Shown: positions 21,401 to 31,658, numbered from the stretch's first letter. The stretch: 64,000 nt of DNA from Ditylenchus dipsaci (GCA_004194705.1 SADC01001330.1:558001-622000); one strand, 5' to 3'. Program-made: numbers and translations. Notes: generated by a model from the sequence alone, not told the origin.

Positions 21401-24208
21401 TTTTTTGAATATGTTCCTCCGTTGGTTTCTAGCAACTTCCGCTGGCAACGGAACTACCTGCTTTGGTTTGTTGTACGAGCAATTTGTTATTTGCAGGGCT
21501 TATGCTACTATTTTTAACAGTCTAGTTATTTGTTGTTGTGAATACCTTTGGGTGGTGACTAGACTCCGGTAAAATGCCGAAATGAGACACATGGAAGATT
21601 TAATCTAGATTTTTGCATAAGGTCACAAAATTAGTTTTGGCAACCCAACAAACTACTGTTCTTCAAAAAGGTTAATAAAAAAACATCCCGCTTGACGAAG
21701 ATAACATGGTACGCGGCTCGACTAGCCTAGGCGTTTGTTTCGGTATGCCGCAGAGACGTTTCTGAAAGGTCGGGGGTCTAACCGGGCTAAAGCACTCCCG
21801 CCCCTAAAATTTTTTATTTCATTAAAAAATACCATGAAAGTCGAAAACAGCGTAGGTAATATGACCTCCGGGAGATTTTAGTCCCCTCTGAAATTTTTCA
21901 GCGCCCCATAATTTTTTTCTGGATACGCCTCTGTAAGTCAGGTCGAGGCCCTGATTTTTTGACTCGAACATTTTGAGTTTCCATTCTTCGAGTTAGGTAC
22001 AAAAGGCTTTCAAATTTTCTACGGCAAAAAGTCTTTTAGCTGCAGAATAATTTTTTTTTAAAGATTTGCCCAATTGAATAGCGAATATTTTATCTTCCTT
22101 TTTTTGACAAGAATATGTCCTATAAATTTAGATTAAAAAACACTCCTTTGGAAAATGATGGGCACAACTAGTGATGGAAATATTGAAATTTCGGGACTAC
22201 CGGGACGGGACTTTTAAGAAAAAATTTCGAGACCGCGACCGGGACTTTTCAAAAATTCTGCCGGGACCAGAAAAAGTTTCGTTCGGGACTTCTAATAAAA
22301 GCATTGTTTCAAAAAAAACTTTATTTCACAATATTATATCACAAAAGAGCTAGTAGTTGAAATTAACGACGCGTAGATTCTTGTTCAAAAAAATTAATTG
22401 TTCCGCATGCTCTCGAGAAAGATTTGAACGCCTGTAGTCGTATACATCCCGCGCCACCGAGAATAGCTGTTCACTTGGTACGATTGTAGCTGGAGCTGAT
22501 AAGTAGCGACGAGCTATTTTCGCTAGCACAGGAAATGAACCTTCGTTTTTCTTTAAAAAAGTTGAGTTAATTGAACCTACTCTTTTTGAAAGACTAGAGA
22601 CGAAGAAAGACGAAAGACTTGAAAGACGAAAGACAAGAGAAAAATTGCACGAAAGCGAAAGATTGATAAGAAGAATAATGATAAATTGGCGAAAAAGCTA
22701 AAATGTGTGAATTTCTTGACAACTAAATAAATAAAAAAGTCCCGAAATTTTTTCGATTTTCGGGACCGGGACTTTTACTCTGAAAGTTCGGGACCACCGG
22801 GACGGGACTTTGGCAAAAAATTTCTTCGGCGGACGGGACTTTCGGACCGTCCCGTCCCGCTTCCATCACTAGGCTCAGCCTTCAAAGTTTTTGAATAAAG
22901 TTGTTAACAAAGCCGGATGTAGTTGCGCAGACATGATGAAAGCAGGCAAAAAATTTTACTTCACTTTTTGAACTTTTCGCTGCCAAATATGTTCTATGAG
23001 TCTAGTTTAAAAAGATGCAAAAGTTTGATTCGTTGAAATTCGAGGCTAATCCAGAAGCCATCCACAGTAAACTACCCTGCAGACACCCCGCAGATCAGGT
23101 TTAGGCCTATAATTTGACTTTGTAAGACGTTCGTAATGACATATCAGTACACCGTATAACCTCTAATAATCCCCGTCTCTCATTTTTTGACTAAGATTTC
23201 AGAGTTAGGGCCATTTTTTGATTTACAATTTTAAAAATTTTCAGGGGTTGAAAATCAATCAGCCATGGGATAGGTAGAGGTCACACGTATAGGCGTACCC
23301 ACGATTTTCTGACGAGGGGGGGGTGGCTAAATAGGCTAAAAATCCTGACAGGAAGGACTAAACCGGCAAAAAACCAAAATAAGGCTGAAAAAAAAACTAA
23401 AAAAGGCTAAAAAAAATCCTGACGGGTGGAGGGGCTATAGCTCGGCTAGTCTCCCTTGGGTACGCCTATGGTTACACGGTATGTTCTAAAAAGGTAATGT
23501 TTTAATATACCGTCGTTCCAAAATAAGACCGCTACCTGTAGGCTCGATCGAATTTATTGTTCTTGGGTTTCGAAAATTACTTCTCGTAGTTCATGATTAT
23601 GATCCAATATTAAATGTAACTCATAGCTTTTCAAGACTTAATTTAATTTAGTCACGATGCCTGTCATTTATCCGGGCCAGTGATCTCTCATTCAGTATAA
23701 ATCCTGCAGTACTTTTTTCAAATTCCACTCACTTGTCTGTTCATGTTTGATGGCTGTAGGGTGCAGCAAACCTGGCTGACCATCTCCTCCCTGACCAATA
23801 GTCAATCCAATGGTGGTCAACTGTGCTGCCAAATTGTAATCGGTCACAGTTGGTAAGGTGTTTCCTCCTGGCGGACCACCAAAGCCTAGTGCTCCAGCCA
23901 CAGCACTGTTAATAGTAGATTGCTGTTGGTGATTCAGTTGAGGTAGTAGACCACTTGTGGAAGTTGACTGGAAAGGCTCCCCCAATTGGGTGATGGGTTG
24001 CAGATGTTGTTCATGCTCCTCGTCCCCGTCCACCGCTGCACTCTTGCGCAGAGCCCTGCCCCGGTTGTCCACTGCCCGCGACATGATGTCCGCCGAGTTG
24101 GGGGATGTGGAAGATGGGATGCAGGTGGACGGCTGCTGCGACGCTGCCTCGGGCACTGGAAGCGGGAAGCTGCTGGTGCAAGAGGAGCTGGCTTTGGCGT
24201 CTATGTTG
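6499..24208 (-). CDS. BED zinc-finger / hAT-transposase-derived protein, likely domesticated (ZBED type)
   Basis: Minus-strand exons, 5' to 3': 24208-23733, 21173-21043, 19700-19593, 19537-19427, 19369-19241, 18482-18178, 16881-16518, 16474-16349, 15653-15478, 15421-15324, 15271-15189, 15078-14971, 14359-14089, 14035-13914, 12701-12346, 12286-12207, 7716-7452, 7403-7239, 6568-6499 (stop TAG). All have GT/AG ends and all phases agree, giving about 1,180 aa with no internal stop. Numbering from 24208: Ser/Thr/Gln/Pro-rich about 1-285; BED finger about 290-345 (Cys317, Cys320, His337, His343); hAT core about 540-1100; C-terminal hAT dimerisation motif with FW, P-LAKLA and PTSAA about 1104-1130. 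At positions where hAT transposases keep catalytic or structural residues, the protein differs: VTNINRAIN replaces the VTDNxSN motif, HIACTTSRF replaces CAAHxLNL, and no D-x-WT motif is seen. I infer a DNA-binding host protein in the nucleus. The N-terminus is unresolved, and the 12207 to 7716 junction spans a 4.5-kb intron and is the least certain. Confidence 0.85.
7064..7214. mobile_element. TACCGTA-ended MITE in the penultimate intron of the BED/hAT gene
   Basis: Begins TACCGTATCTTTTCTATTAAACG and ends with inverted TAGAGAAAATACGGCA. GGGGCG words occur at both subtermini. It ends only 25 bp from the donor side of exon 7239-7403. Confidence 0.65.
7239..7716 (-). other. exons encoding the hAT C-terminal dimerisation region
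   Basis: The exon 7716-7452 ends with an acidic stretch ([16 protein letters not shown]). It joins in phase to exon 7403-7239, whose product begins [11 protein letters not shown] and continues with [17 protein letters not shown]. This matches the hAT dimerisation signature (FW, P-LA-LA, P-TSA-SER) except that the final SER is replaced (ACAPV). The last short exon, 6568-6499, adds a 22-aa tail. Confidence 0.8.
8708..11006 (-). mobile_element. decayed pogo-type (DDE_1/CENP-B-like) DNA transposon nested in an intron
   Basis: About 2.3 kb bounded by TA dinucleotides (8706-8707 and 11007-11008). The inverted termini read CCGTAWATTCTTTAAAA inward from each TA. Both subterminal regions carry several copies of GACCACTCTCTAATAAACGACC-like words, plus GGGTTGAAAAATAAA. 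It contains the transposase relic at 8926-10698. It lies in the 4.5-kb intron of the BED/hAT gene, in the same orientation as the gene. Confidence 0.85.
8926..10698 (-). pseudogene. pogo/DDE_1-family transposase, disrupted
   Basis: From ATG 10698 (MSERERE) to TAA 8926, through about six short introns with GT/AG ends. An N-terminal HTH-like region ([14 protein letters not shown], then AAKKYGV and RVREWI) is followed by a second DNA-binding segment ([13 protein letters not shown], then LAEWIRDKR). The DDE_1 catalytic triad is visible: Asp in [11 protein letters not shown], Asp in [10 protein letters not shown], Asp in [11 protein letters not shown]. Damage: if the intron acceptor at about 10311-10314 is used, the next in-frame codon is TAA. 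A single-base loss in a G run of the penultimate exon (about 9270) shifts frame and creates an early stop before the expected [16 protein letters not shown] segment. It therefore cannot encode an intact transposase as read. Confidence 0.85.
11108..12080. repeat. large nested palindrome with TTGGCAAG/TTGGCGAG subterminal words
   Basis: Outer arms carry CTCGCCAA/CTTGCCAA words (about 11115-11215) mirrored as GTTGGCGAGATCTGACG-type words (about 12035-12065). Inner arms, about 11330-11630 against 11840-12010, mirror CCAAAGAGTATTTTT, TTTTTCGTGA and GCAAACCAAATCA. The core 11645-11835 is a near-perfect inverted repeat (CCCAGAATCTCAGCTTTCTA and its complement). A related copy of the core lies at about 30046-30240, and TTGGCAAG words recur at about 38250-38330. 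Confidence 0.65.
13000..13913. other. intron of the BED/hAT gene, no other gene seen
   Basis: AT-rich intronic sequence between exons 13914-14035 and 12346-12701. No open frame with splice context on either strand. Confidence 0.4.
16895..17525. mobile_element. TACCGTA-ended MITE nested around a second palindrome, beside a splice acceptor
   Basis: Outer ends are TACCGTATTTTCTCTAATAG and CTATTAGAGAGAATACAGTA, with AGAAGGCA and TGCCCTTCT inside. A second inverted repeat (about 16965-17330) with ACGATCACAATGGAGAGGCA and GAGCGCC words is nested within. The left end is 14 bp from the 3' splice site of exon 16881-16518. Confidence 0.7.
17702..17994. mobile_element. TACA-ended palindromic MITE (CTCGATA type)
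   Basis: Begins TACACTCTCGATATAGTG and ends CTTTATCGAGATTCGTCTGTA, with mirrored GTTTGTTCCCGCCTAGGG and CCTAGGCAGGG segments. The TA ends and CTCGATA word are shared with 18548-18989, 20723-20795, 38881-39229 and 57262-57398. Confidence 0.65.
18408..19246 (-). other. segment encoding the BED zinc finger (split by one intron)
   Basis: The exon ending at 19241 encodes RSEVWNLFG, then VACY. The next exon, starting at 18482, encodes ACKVLY, then [10 protein letters not shown] and GHS. Together they give Cx2C-x16-H-x5-H, with the aromatic (VW) and GT-N-RH positions diagnostic of BED fingers. The intron falls exactly between the two zinc-binding cysteines. BED fingers bind DNA and usually sit N-terminal to hAT domains, as here. 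Confidence 0.85.
18548..18989. mobile_element. TACAGTC-ended palindromic MITE, intronic, with internal nested hairpin
   Basis: Starts TACAGTCAAACCTCGATTTA and ends with AAATCGAGGTTTCATTGCA. Mirrored CAAGTTCGTTCC and GGAACGAACTTG lie inside. A central inner inverted repeat (about 18705-18830) repeats the AAACCTCGATTTGACGACC word. Confidence 0.65.
20274..20390. repeat. left copy of a direct repeat around one exon
   Basis: Shares TTGCATAAGGTCACAAAAT, CAACCCAACAAA and GGTTAATAAAAAAAC-type stretches, in the same order and orientation, with 21612-21720. The two lie about 1.3 kb apart and flank exon 21173-21043. Confidence 0.55.
20723..20795. mobile_element. 73-bp TACAGTC hairpin MITE
   Basis: TACAGTCAACTCTCGATA at the left and TATCGAGAGTTGACTGTA at the right are exact complements. 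The loop carries GGGACCGGCCATGGGGTGACG. The smallest member of the CTCGATA family. Confidence 0.8.
21612..21720. repeat. right copy of a direct repeat around one exon
   Basis: Matches 20274-20390 in order and orientation, with scattered differences. Not bounded by recognisable LTR ends. Confidence 0.5.
22169..22871. mobile_element. non-autonomous hAT element with transposase remnant
   Basis: Ends are TAGTGATGGAA and TTCCATCACTA. Both subtermini carry CGGGACGGGACTTT words. Flanks GGCACAAC (22161-22168) and GGCTCAGC (22872-22879) agree at 6 of 8 positions, consistent with an aged 8-bp hAT target duplication. It contains the transposase fragment at 22394-22549. It lies in the intron between exons 24208-23733 and 21173-21043. 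Confidence 0.75.
22394..22549 (-). pseudogene. hAT transposase C-terminal dimerisation fragment
   Basis: Reads [15 protein letters not shown], then [18 protein letters not shown] and AEQL. This is the canonical hAT dimerisation signature with the SE-LFS motif intact, unlike the BED/hAT host gene. It is an open 52-codon stretch, with no upstream catalytic region left. A deletion derivative. Confidence 0.85.
23290..23471. mobile_element. palindromic MITE with ATAGGCGTACCCA ends
   Basis: TAGGCGTACCCA at the left is mirrored by TGGGTACGCCTA at the right. Internal GGCTAAAA/AAAAATCCTGACGGG words repeat in direct orientation. Confidence 0.5.
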
Positions 24209-24504
24209 CTGGAATGATGAATGTGTGTTGTGGATTTGGTTAAAATTTGTAGCAAATAATGTCCACTTATTGCCTGTCTAGGTGGCTGGTTGATTAGACG
24301 CTGGAAATTGAGTAAATTAGTATCAGATATTTTCGGCATCTTGAAAACATCGAAATTTACAAAAAAATCACAATTGCAGTCTGCACGGAATTCGACGTGC
24401 ATTCGCACGTCAAAGCGATAAGTGACTATGTTATATAATTTACAAAAGTAAAAGTACAATAGGTTGCATAAATTAACAAAAAAAGCAACTTGACGAAATT
24501 CCAT
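24209..24504 (-). other. possible 5' coding extension of the BED/hAT gene
   Basis: The frame of exon 24208-23733 stays open upstream to an ATG at 24504, with another ATG at about 24350. The composition turns AT-rich (FVNLCNLLYFYF), and a good acceptor (CATTCCAG) sits at 24209-24216. I therefore prefer 24208 as an exon start with earlier exons not found, but translation from one of these ATGs is possible. Confidence 0.35.
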
Positions 24505-24869
24505 AAACCATCCTGCTCTTTGAATTTCACATCAAAATTTAATAGCAGAGTCTAGACTACCAGATGTCTATATTAAAGGTCTTTGAAACCGCATTGAAAA
24601 CCACTGCTCAGGTACATTTCCTCACTTTTGAGAAGAGGAGCAAATAAAGAAAAAAACGGAAAATCAGGAATTTTCTTATTTTCGGACTTGAATTCTGATT
24701 TTGCCTCTTTAAGGTTTTTCTAGAAGGTTGCAGATTTTCAAATAAATTAATCTTGCGAACCGTATCCTCACTAATTATGAGCCCACTCTAATTATACGTC
24801 ACTCTTTTATAATGTTCACGGTTAATATTAGAGACAGAAACAAGTCGGATCCCCTGTCAGGGCGCTGAC

Positions 24870-25243
24870 CAGTGTTTTCAAAAATCACACTTTCACACTT
24901 GGGTCATGCTAACTTCATTTACCCTTTTCTCATATATTTTTGTATCATTTTGTAGCTGAGATATTTTTCTACCGATTTGCTAGTCAAATATTCCAGCGAA
25001 ATTTAAATGCGACAATTCCACACTTTGTCACTAAAAGTTTGTTTTTAAAGTCACACTTGGCGTGATTTTGTCAAAAATTATTTTTAACTGGGCCGTTTGA
25101 CCACTGGATCGATAGAGAAATATATCAGCTAAAAGATGGTACGAAAATGCCCAAAATACAAAAACAAAAAAAACTTATGAGATAAAGGGTAGGTGAAGTT
25201 AGTGTGACCCAAAGTTTGGGGTAAGATTTTTGAAAATACTTGC
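24870..25243. mobile_element. palindromic MITE with CAGTGTTTTCAAAAATC ends
   Basis: CAGTGTTTTCAAAAATC on the left is mirrored by GATTTTTGAAAATACTTG on the right. Internal GGGTCATGCTAACTTCA and TGAAGTTAGTGTGACCC are complementary. The CAGTG start suggests the hAT group, but no matching 8-bp flanks were found. Confidence 0.55.
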
Positions 25244-25492
25244 CATTACCCGATTGAGCCTATTTCGATCCTAAACTCTGACCTGAAGACCAGCCCGAAA
25301 TTTTTTTAAACCCCGTACCCTAAACAATTCCATGGAGTAAACCCCTAACACTAAGCCCACAAAACTAGTTTTTGCCAAAATTGTGGAGATTCGTCATAAG
25401 TTCACAACTTTCGATAATTAGAGGATAGACTGTAAGCAGAAATGATAATTGTATGGGCTCCATTAAAACTTATCGCAAATCCACCACACCAC

Positions 25493-25648
25493 CATACTTG
25501 TAAGCTCTGGGAAATAGGGCGCCAGCGCCGACGCCGGACTTTTCGAAATTTAGGCACCGGCGCCAACTGAAAAAAAACCAGAGGGCGTTGGGCTAGCGAA
25601 AAATCGGCACAGGCGCCGACTTGAGCGCCTGGCGCCCGTGCAAGTATG
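25493..25648. mobile_element. CATACTTG-ended MITE with GGCGCC words
   Basis: CATACTTG and CAAGTATG ends, with GGCGCCAGCGCC-type words clustered at both subtermini. A longer relative lies at 33703-34128. Confidence 0.6.
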
Positions 25649-26339
25649 TGCACGACCACTCGCAAACTTAGGATTTCCAGCCTTTGTGTAATCTATGTGA
25701 TCTTTGTAAAATTTACTATTGGCGGACTACCTCAAAAAAACGTTTCTTCTTTGGCATTAAAGTGCTACCAAGTCCTTAAAAAATGTCATAATTTAGTGAT
25801 GTGCATGTTGTAGCCAGATTGATTCGTGTGCACAAATTCCAGCCCGGGATTAAGCGAGATAAAAGTGTTTGTGTAGGCTGGGCAAGGATGTGATTACATT
25901 GAAGTTACAAGTTGACGGGGAAGATTAATTACAAGCAACAAATTAATGGAATATATGAAATTAGGATGAGCAAACTCATTTGCCAGATTGCATGCTTATA
26001 GACCACTTTTAAAAAGCACTGAAACCCAGTTTATTAACCAAATCGGCTCAGAACCATATTGGATACAATAAACTTGTGGTAAAATTATCTAAAAATATCC
26101 GAATTTTGAACATTTATTCACATCCTCACTGACTGTAGGAAAATTTTCATGAATAAAAAGGCAGCGGTGAAACAGTCGATGGCTCGAACAAACATTCTTA
26201 TAAATCATTATCAAGCCATACAACTTGTTACGATGTTTAAGTATTCGGCCGAAAGCCATTTTTCAGCTAGACGCAGCATTGAGTACGTTGGGCGGACTCT
26301 AGCAGAAATTTTGACCTTAGTAGCGAATAACCCCTCCAC

Positions 26340-26880
26340 TCCATAAAATTTTTCCTTTTAAAACCTAAGTAAAGAGTACCCAAATTTACGTCCCAGATCC
26401 CAGAAAAAGTGCGTAAACCCTTTATTAGTCACAACTTCCTTACGCTGGCCTACCCCAAGCCTAAGGGCTAAGCCTAAACTTGTTGTTTGCAAGGGCAGTT
26501 ACAGCATTTTTTAAAGGTCAGATTTTGGGGGGGGGGTATTCTATAGTAGCGCCCAAAATTTTACTTATATTTCTTCATTTTTTGGCCTGAAGTGCCCAAA
26601 ACTCAATTTTTTATTGACCAGAACTTAAAAGTAATGTCGACCCTACTATAGAATACCCCCCCCCCCCCAAAATCCGACCTTTTAAAACTTAAGTAAAAAG
26701 TACCCAAATATATGTCCCAGACCCCGGAAAATGTGCGCAAACTCTTCATTAGTCACAACTTCCGTACGCTGGCCTACCCCAAGCCTAAGGGCTAAGCCTA
26801 AACTTGTTGTTTGCAAGGGCAGTTACAGCATTTTTGAAAGGTCAGATTTTGGGGAGTGTGTATTCCCAATTTTGAACTCC
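26340..26880. repeat. two direct copies of a CCCCAAGCCTAAG unit around a poly-G/poly-C inverted core
   Basis: About 26370-26545 and 26685-26860 share GTACCCAAATWTACGTCCCAGA, CACAACTTCCGTACGCTGGC and CTTGTTTGCAAGGGCAGTTA segments. Between them, GGGGGGGGGGTATTCTATAG (about 26528) and CTATAGAATACCCCCCCCCC (about 26644) are inverted. A third copy lies at about 34920-35090. Confidence 0.6.
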
Positions 26881-26959
26881 CACAACGGCACAAAATCAAT
26901 GGTACGGGTTTTATGCATCAATTTCTACAGAAAAATGAAAATATGGAAATTTTTTGGAA

Positions 26960-28740
26960 TAAATAAATAGGTTTCACATATATGTCACCGCAGAACCGAT
27001 TTGAAAAAAATATTCTTTTCAAAAGACTGGCACAAATTTCGCGTTCCAAATTTTTTTAACTCAATTAAAAAAACAAACAAAATAGCTGTGTTCTCCCTAG
27101 TGTTTCCCTATCCAGCACAAACACAAAGACAAACAAACTAGTACATGCGCGCACAAACCAAGGGTCTGGCCATCCAGCCAGCAGGCAGTTGGCAGACTAC
27201 TTTCACTACATCCTATACGTCATGCAAAAGAGCCGGAAATCCGTTGGCTTTCTCCCTACAACCCCTCTTTTAATCCTTATTTCAAATCAAACCACTTTGA
27301 AGCAGCAGACAACCAGAGGATTTCTCGGGTGTTGGTGTTAAAGAAGATGCCATCCAGAGCCATTTCCGGCTTATGGGAATGCCTGGTCAGATTTTTACAT
27401 CTTCTTCTTCAGATTACTTGACTCTATTTGCAGCAGGCTTAGAGGCATAATAAATTTGTAAATCACTAAAGCATACCTTATAACCTTCGAAAAATTCCTC
27501 TATTCGAAAACATCTCAGCTTTCACATTAGAAAGGAAAAATGTTCTGATAAATTAGATTTTGTAAAACAGAATTTCAAAAAAATCCTCATTGCTAAGATA
27601 TGACCAAAGTTTAGAGACCAAAATTTGAAATAGTGACCCTTAACTGCGGCTACCCGAACGACTAAAAATTAAAATCAAACAGGCAAATTATTTTATAAGT
27701 ATTGTTAGAAGTCCGCATCCTCAAAGTATAAAAAATATTTTGGTTACCAAAAATAGATTAAAAATTCTAACATATCGATTTCTGGTAATTTCTCCGAACT
27801 TGAAATTTAAGATATTTGATTTCAGATTCAAATTCCACAGTAAATTGTGAGCATTCGACTTTTTACGTTGCTAAAAATGCTAAGGTTTCTAAAAATTGCA
27901 TTTTTTATTGAATTGCTTTTGAGTTCGATTCCCATTCGGAGGTGACTCTTTTTTCAATTTCTGACGAGTCGAGTAACATCTTTTTTGACTTGCAAGTCAA
28001 GTTATGTGAGAGTGTGGGGAGTGCTTAAGAAAAAGCTCATTGGTTTCTACACGCTTTATTTGCTCGCAGGAATTTGGTCTTGTAGCTGTCTGCTTGTTGG
28101 CCTAGAGAAATGGCTGGTTGGCCAACGGCTTGATGCACACACAATGCCTATTGAACACTACATTTTTATGGTTTGAAAGAAATTTTCTGTTGTGTGTGAA
28201 GGAATCTGGCTGTCGAAAAAGAGAAGTTTTGTAGTTCAGGTGTAAGGCGAATTTTTTTCAAAATGTTTGTACTTTTGATTAAATTTTTGTCAATTCATGT
28301 TCCAAGCAATCCGAATTATGCAACACGATTTTCAAAATGTACTCCATTGTCCAAATATGATCCAAAGTGCAAACAGCACAAGTAGCCATCCTACTTTTTA
28401 GCATGCCTCGAAGAATTCTAATGTCTGATTTGGGTTTCTTTAGACATTATGGCTGCTCGGATGTCTGGCAGAATGAAAAAAAAAATTCTACTCGATCCTT
28501 GAAGCCACAATAAATTTTGAATAAAGCATACAGTAACTGTCTTTTACCATTTGCAGACCGCTATTAGAAATCTCGAAACTCATGCGAGTAAGACCGCGCT
28601 ATAACGCCACCTAATTTTATAAAAAGATGGAAAATCGTGGGTTTTGCTGTCAAAAATATTATTGTTTGGAAAAACAATCAGCGGAATTTTTGAGCGGATA
28701 ACTTAAGATAATTTTTTTATAGCTTTTTCGATAACTTGAA
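26960..28740. other. non-repetitive intergenic interval, no gene seen
   Basis: Mostly unique sequence. A relatively GC-richer block at about 27100-27430 contains short open frames on both strands, but no phase-consistent exon chain. It could hold a distal exon or regulatory DNA of the BED/hAT gene; I cannot tell. Confidence 0.3.
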
Positions 28741-28742
28741 AC

Positions 28743-28819
28743 TAGTGCTGTAAATGGCACCGGTGCCGAAAATTTGAAGGCTGGTGCCTGGTGCCGAAAT
28801 TCCGAAATTTACAGCACTG
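28743..28819. mobile_element. 77-bp hAT-type MITE (AGTGCTGTAAAT ends)
   Basis: AGTGCTGTAAAT on the left and ATTTACAGCACT on the right. GGCACCGGTGCCG words sit inside. Flanks CTTGAAAC and CTTGAGAC agree at 7 of 8 positions, an apparent 8-bp target duplication. Confidence 0.7.
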
Positions 28820-29814
28820 CTTGAGACTAGACTGACCAGAAACAACTGGCGACATATCGAAAAACTGAGATATAAAAAGAGTGTGGCACCCAGCTGGTGG
28901 CCAAACTTAAAGAGGTGCCGTTATACCGAGACTAATTTTTTTTATTATTTTTCAAAAATCAAATAAAAAGATGTAAATATTGGAAAGTGATTTCAGAAAG
29001 AAAAAAACAGTATGTCGCAATTTTCGTCTTCCTGCTTTTAAGTATCAAAAATGATTTCCGGTGGGATTAATTTATTTGCAGCTAATCAAGCAGCAATTAT
29101 ATATTTTCAAAAACACAAACATACATGCACAAATAAAATTACCACTCTTTTGTTGACAATATCTCCCCCACTCAAAAAAGGCATGAGAAACAAAAGAGAA
29201 ACTCGTGTTCAACAAAAGTGCCAAAAACAAACATCACAGGAATGAAAAATTTCAAAAAGCTACAAAAATATTTCATAACAAAACAGATTATTTAGAATAA
29301 CACAAAATTACGTAAAAAGGAGAAAAAAATCCATGCAAAAAGATTTTTATGGAAAAATATTGAGTCCAAATCTTAAAGATCTCCACATTTCTGAGCTTAA
29401 AAGAGGCCAAAAATAAGTTTTTACAGCGTCATCTCCGTGAAAAATGTTTTTGGAAATAAGCTGAAATCCCGACCTCAAAGCACTATAAACCAGCTAAAAT
29501 AGTAGATGAGCTGGGAGACCGGAGATATTACTATACTGGCACTTTATTTCCTTAAGGAATTCTCGAAATTTTGTAATTTCACCACGTTTTCTAAGGCTGT
29601 GAGAAATCGGAATTCAAAAATTGAAATTTACAAAAAAAACTGGAATATAGTTCTGGTCTCTGGATGGATTCTCGACGAACCAGGCCCAAAAACAAAAGTA
29701 TGGATCAAGCAAAATCGTATTTTTGACCTAATACGCCAAGCAAAATTTTCGGGACCATCTTTATGGTTCCCTTTCATGATTGGAGCACAGCGGAGTCTGG
29801 ATATAAAAATAAAA

Positions 29815-30560
29815 CTGAAAAATGGCTTCTTTTGACGAAAAAGTGTCCCTTTTTTTTGTTTTAGTCAAGAAGGCGAAAAAGTGCCTCCTTTCCGTGAAAA
29901 AAGTATCGGCTTATATTGATTTGGTTTGCCAAAAAGCTCGAAAGTGCCACCAAAAAGATCTTTTCTGCCACCAAAAACCGAAATTCACATTAAATAGACT
30001 TTTTATCTTAACTTTTGTACTGTTTTGTAATACTTTTTTACTACCGTGTAGTTCAAGATCTCAGCTTTCTAACAAGCTATCAACTGACCAAATGAGGTTT
30101 CGAAAAGTTGGAGTAAAAAGTCTTCAAATGGACCAAATTTTTGGAAAAATTTGCTATATTTAAAGACCTTTTCCTCCAATTTTTGAAACACCATTTGGGG
30201 AGCTGATGGCTTGTTGGAAAGCTGAGATTCTGGGCTACACGATACTGAAAAAAAATTAAAAAAGGTAGAGCAAAAACTTTGAAATATTTAGGTTTTAACT
30301 TTTTGGTGGCAGGAAAGATCTTTTTGTTGGCATTTTCGAGCTTTTAGGCAAACCAAAAGATATTATGCCAAAAGTATCGCCTTTCGTGCGAATTTCTCCT
30401 GTTTTGTGTTCAAATTTACGGTTTAGATGACGCGTAACTGGTTATTAATGTCAAGTTGTGTTTTTTAAATACAATGTGTGGATATAAAGCGGGACAACTT
30501 TTTACAAAAAGAGGCACTTTTTTTTGTCGAAAAGGGCATTTTTACGCCTCGTCCCTGGAT
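29815..30560. repeat. long palindrome related to the 11.1-12.1 kb element
   Basis: The core 30046-30240 repeats the AGCTTTCTAACAAGCTATCA and AGCTGAGATTCTGGGCTACA arms seen at 11645-11835. The outer arms (GACGAAAAAGTGTCCC and TTTTGTCGAAAAGGGCA types) differ from that copy. Confidence 0.55.
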
Positions 30561-31658
30561 ATAAATATAGCGCAGGGATGACATCTCAATTTTTCTTTAA
30601 AAAGGACATTTGGGCAAAAAAAACGTTTTGGCTATTTTTGAAGAAAAAGGTGCATTTTATATAGTGCTTATCGCCATTTGAAGCAAAAAAAAGATTTTGA
30701 CTAAATTTTCAAAAAAAAACTGATAGAGATTCCAAAAAAGGAAAAATCTTTTTAAAAAGGACATATGGCAGCCCTTATATAGCGGCATCACTAAAGTTCG
30801 ACACCATTATAGGATCCAACTAATTTTGAATACTGATTTCCAATTTATTTTAAAAGATGTGTTTTAACATCGAGAATTTTTGTGAAAATACTTAAAGGAA
30901 AATAAAGACCGAAACCGTGGCGAATCCTAGCCAACCATCCAAATAGATAAATCTCAACAACACTAGCACCACCGAAAGCAGGAGCAATAAGTAATGAAAG
31001 GAAAAGAAAAAAATAAAAAGAGAAACGCGATCCCCCATTCAAAAGGTAGAGGCATTTCAGTTTTGTGTCCAAAGGCACGCCTCCATGGAATGCTGTTAAA
31101 GTAGCAAATAAATCTTGGGCTGAATATTTTGGCTTTTAAAGCAAAAAGTAGTGCACGCTAGGTGGTGTTCCAGGTACCAGTTGCCAACTTCATGAACCCT
31201 ACAAGAACACAACCAGTTGGACTTTGGGTGCTGTGATTGTTTTGCTGAGTTGTGGGAAACTAACCATTGAGTTGAGGGTGGAGAAGCACACACACAAATA
31301 CAAAAAATAGTTAAGTTAGCAAGAAATTCCGTGCAGACTGCTGATTTGGACAAGTGAGTAATGGAGAAGGCAAAACACATTGCCATGTGATTCCTAATGA
31401 ACTTTAAAGGCATTTCAATATGAAACAAGATTTGGAAAATAGATATGTGCTCCCGGCTGCCCATCGCATGTTCGAAGAGAATAATTATATAAAAAACGAA
31501 ATAGGCTACATCCAAGTAGAGTCGCAAAATTGGTTATCGTCTGTAAAGTGAAAAAAACAGCTAGATAGAGGAACAATAATTTTGCGTATGCTTTGATGGT
31601 ACGAAATAGACTGATTCACTACTATAGAAACACAAATAATTTTGAGTCCTGGTCAAAA
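30561..31658. other. intergenic, no gene seen
   Basis: Short frames on both strands lack splice context. A low-complexity (A/T-run) block is followed by a unique interval at about 31090-31520. Confidence 0.3.

Noticed and set aside
20274..21720. LTR retrotransposon suggested by the direct repeats
   Set aside because: No TG...CA ends, primer site, polypurine tract or gag-pol; a host exon lies between.
23957..24243. Plus-strand frames opposite the first BED/hAT exon
   Set aside because: Antisense shadows; the minus-strand frame joins in phase with all downstream exons.
27150..27420. Possible first exon of the BED/hAT gene (short ATG frame on the minus strand)
   Set aside because: Frame stops after 28 codons and no donor in the required phase 2 was found.
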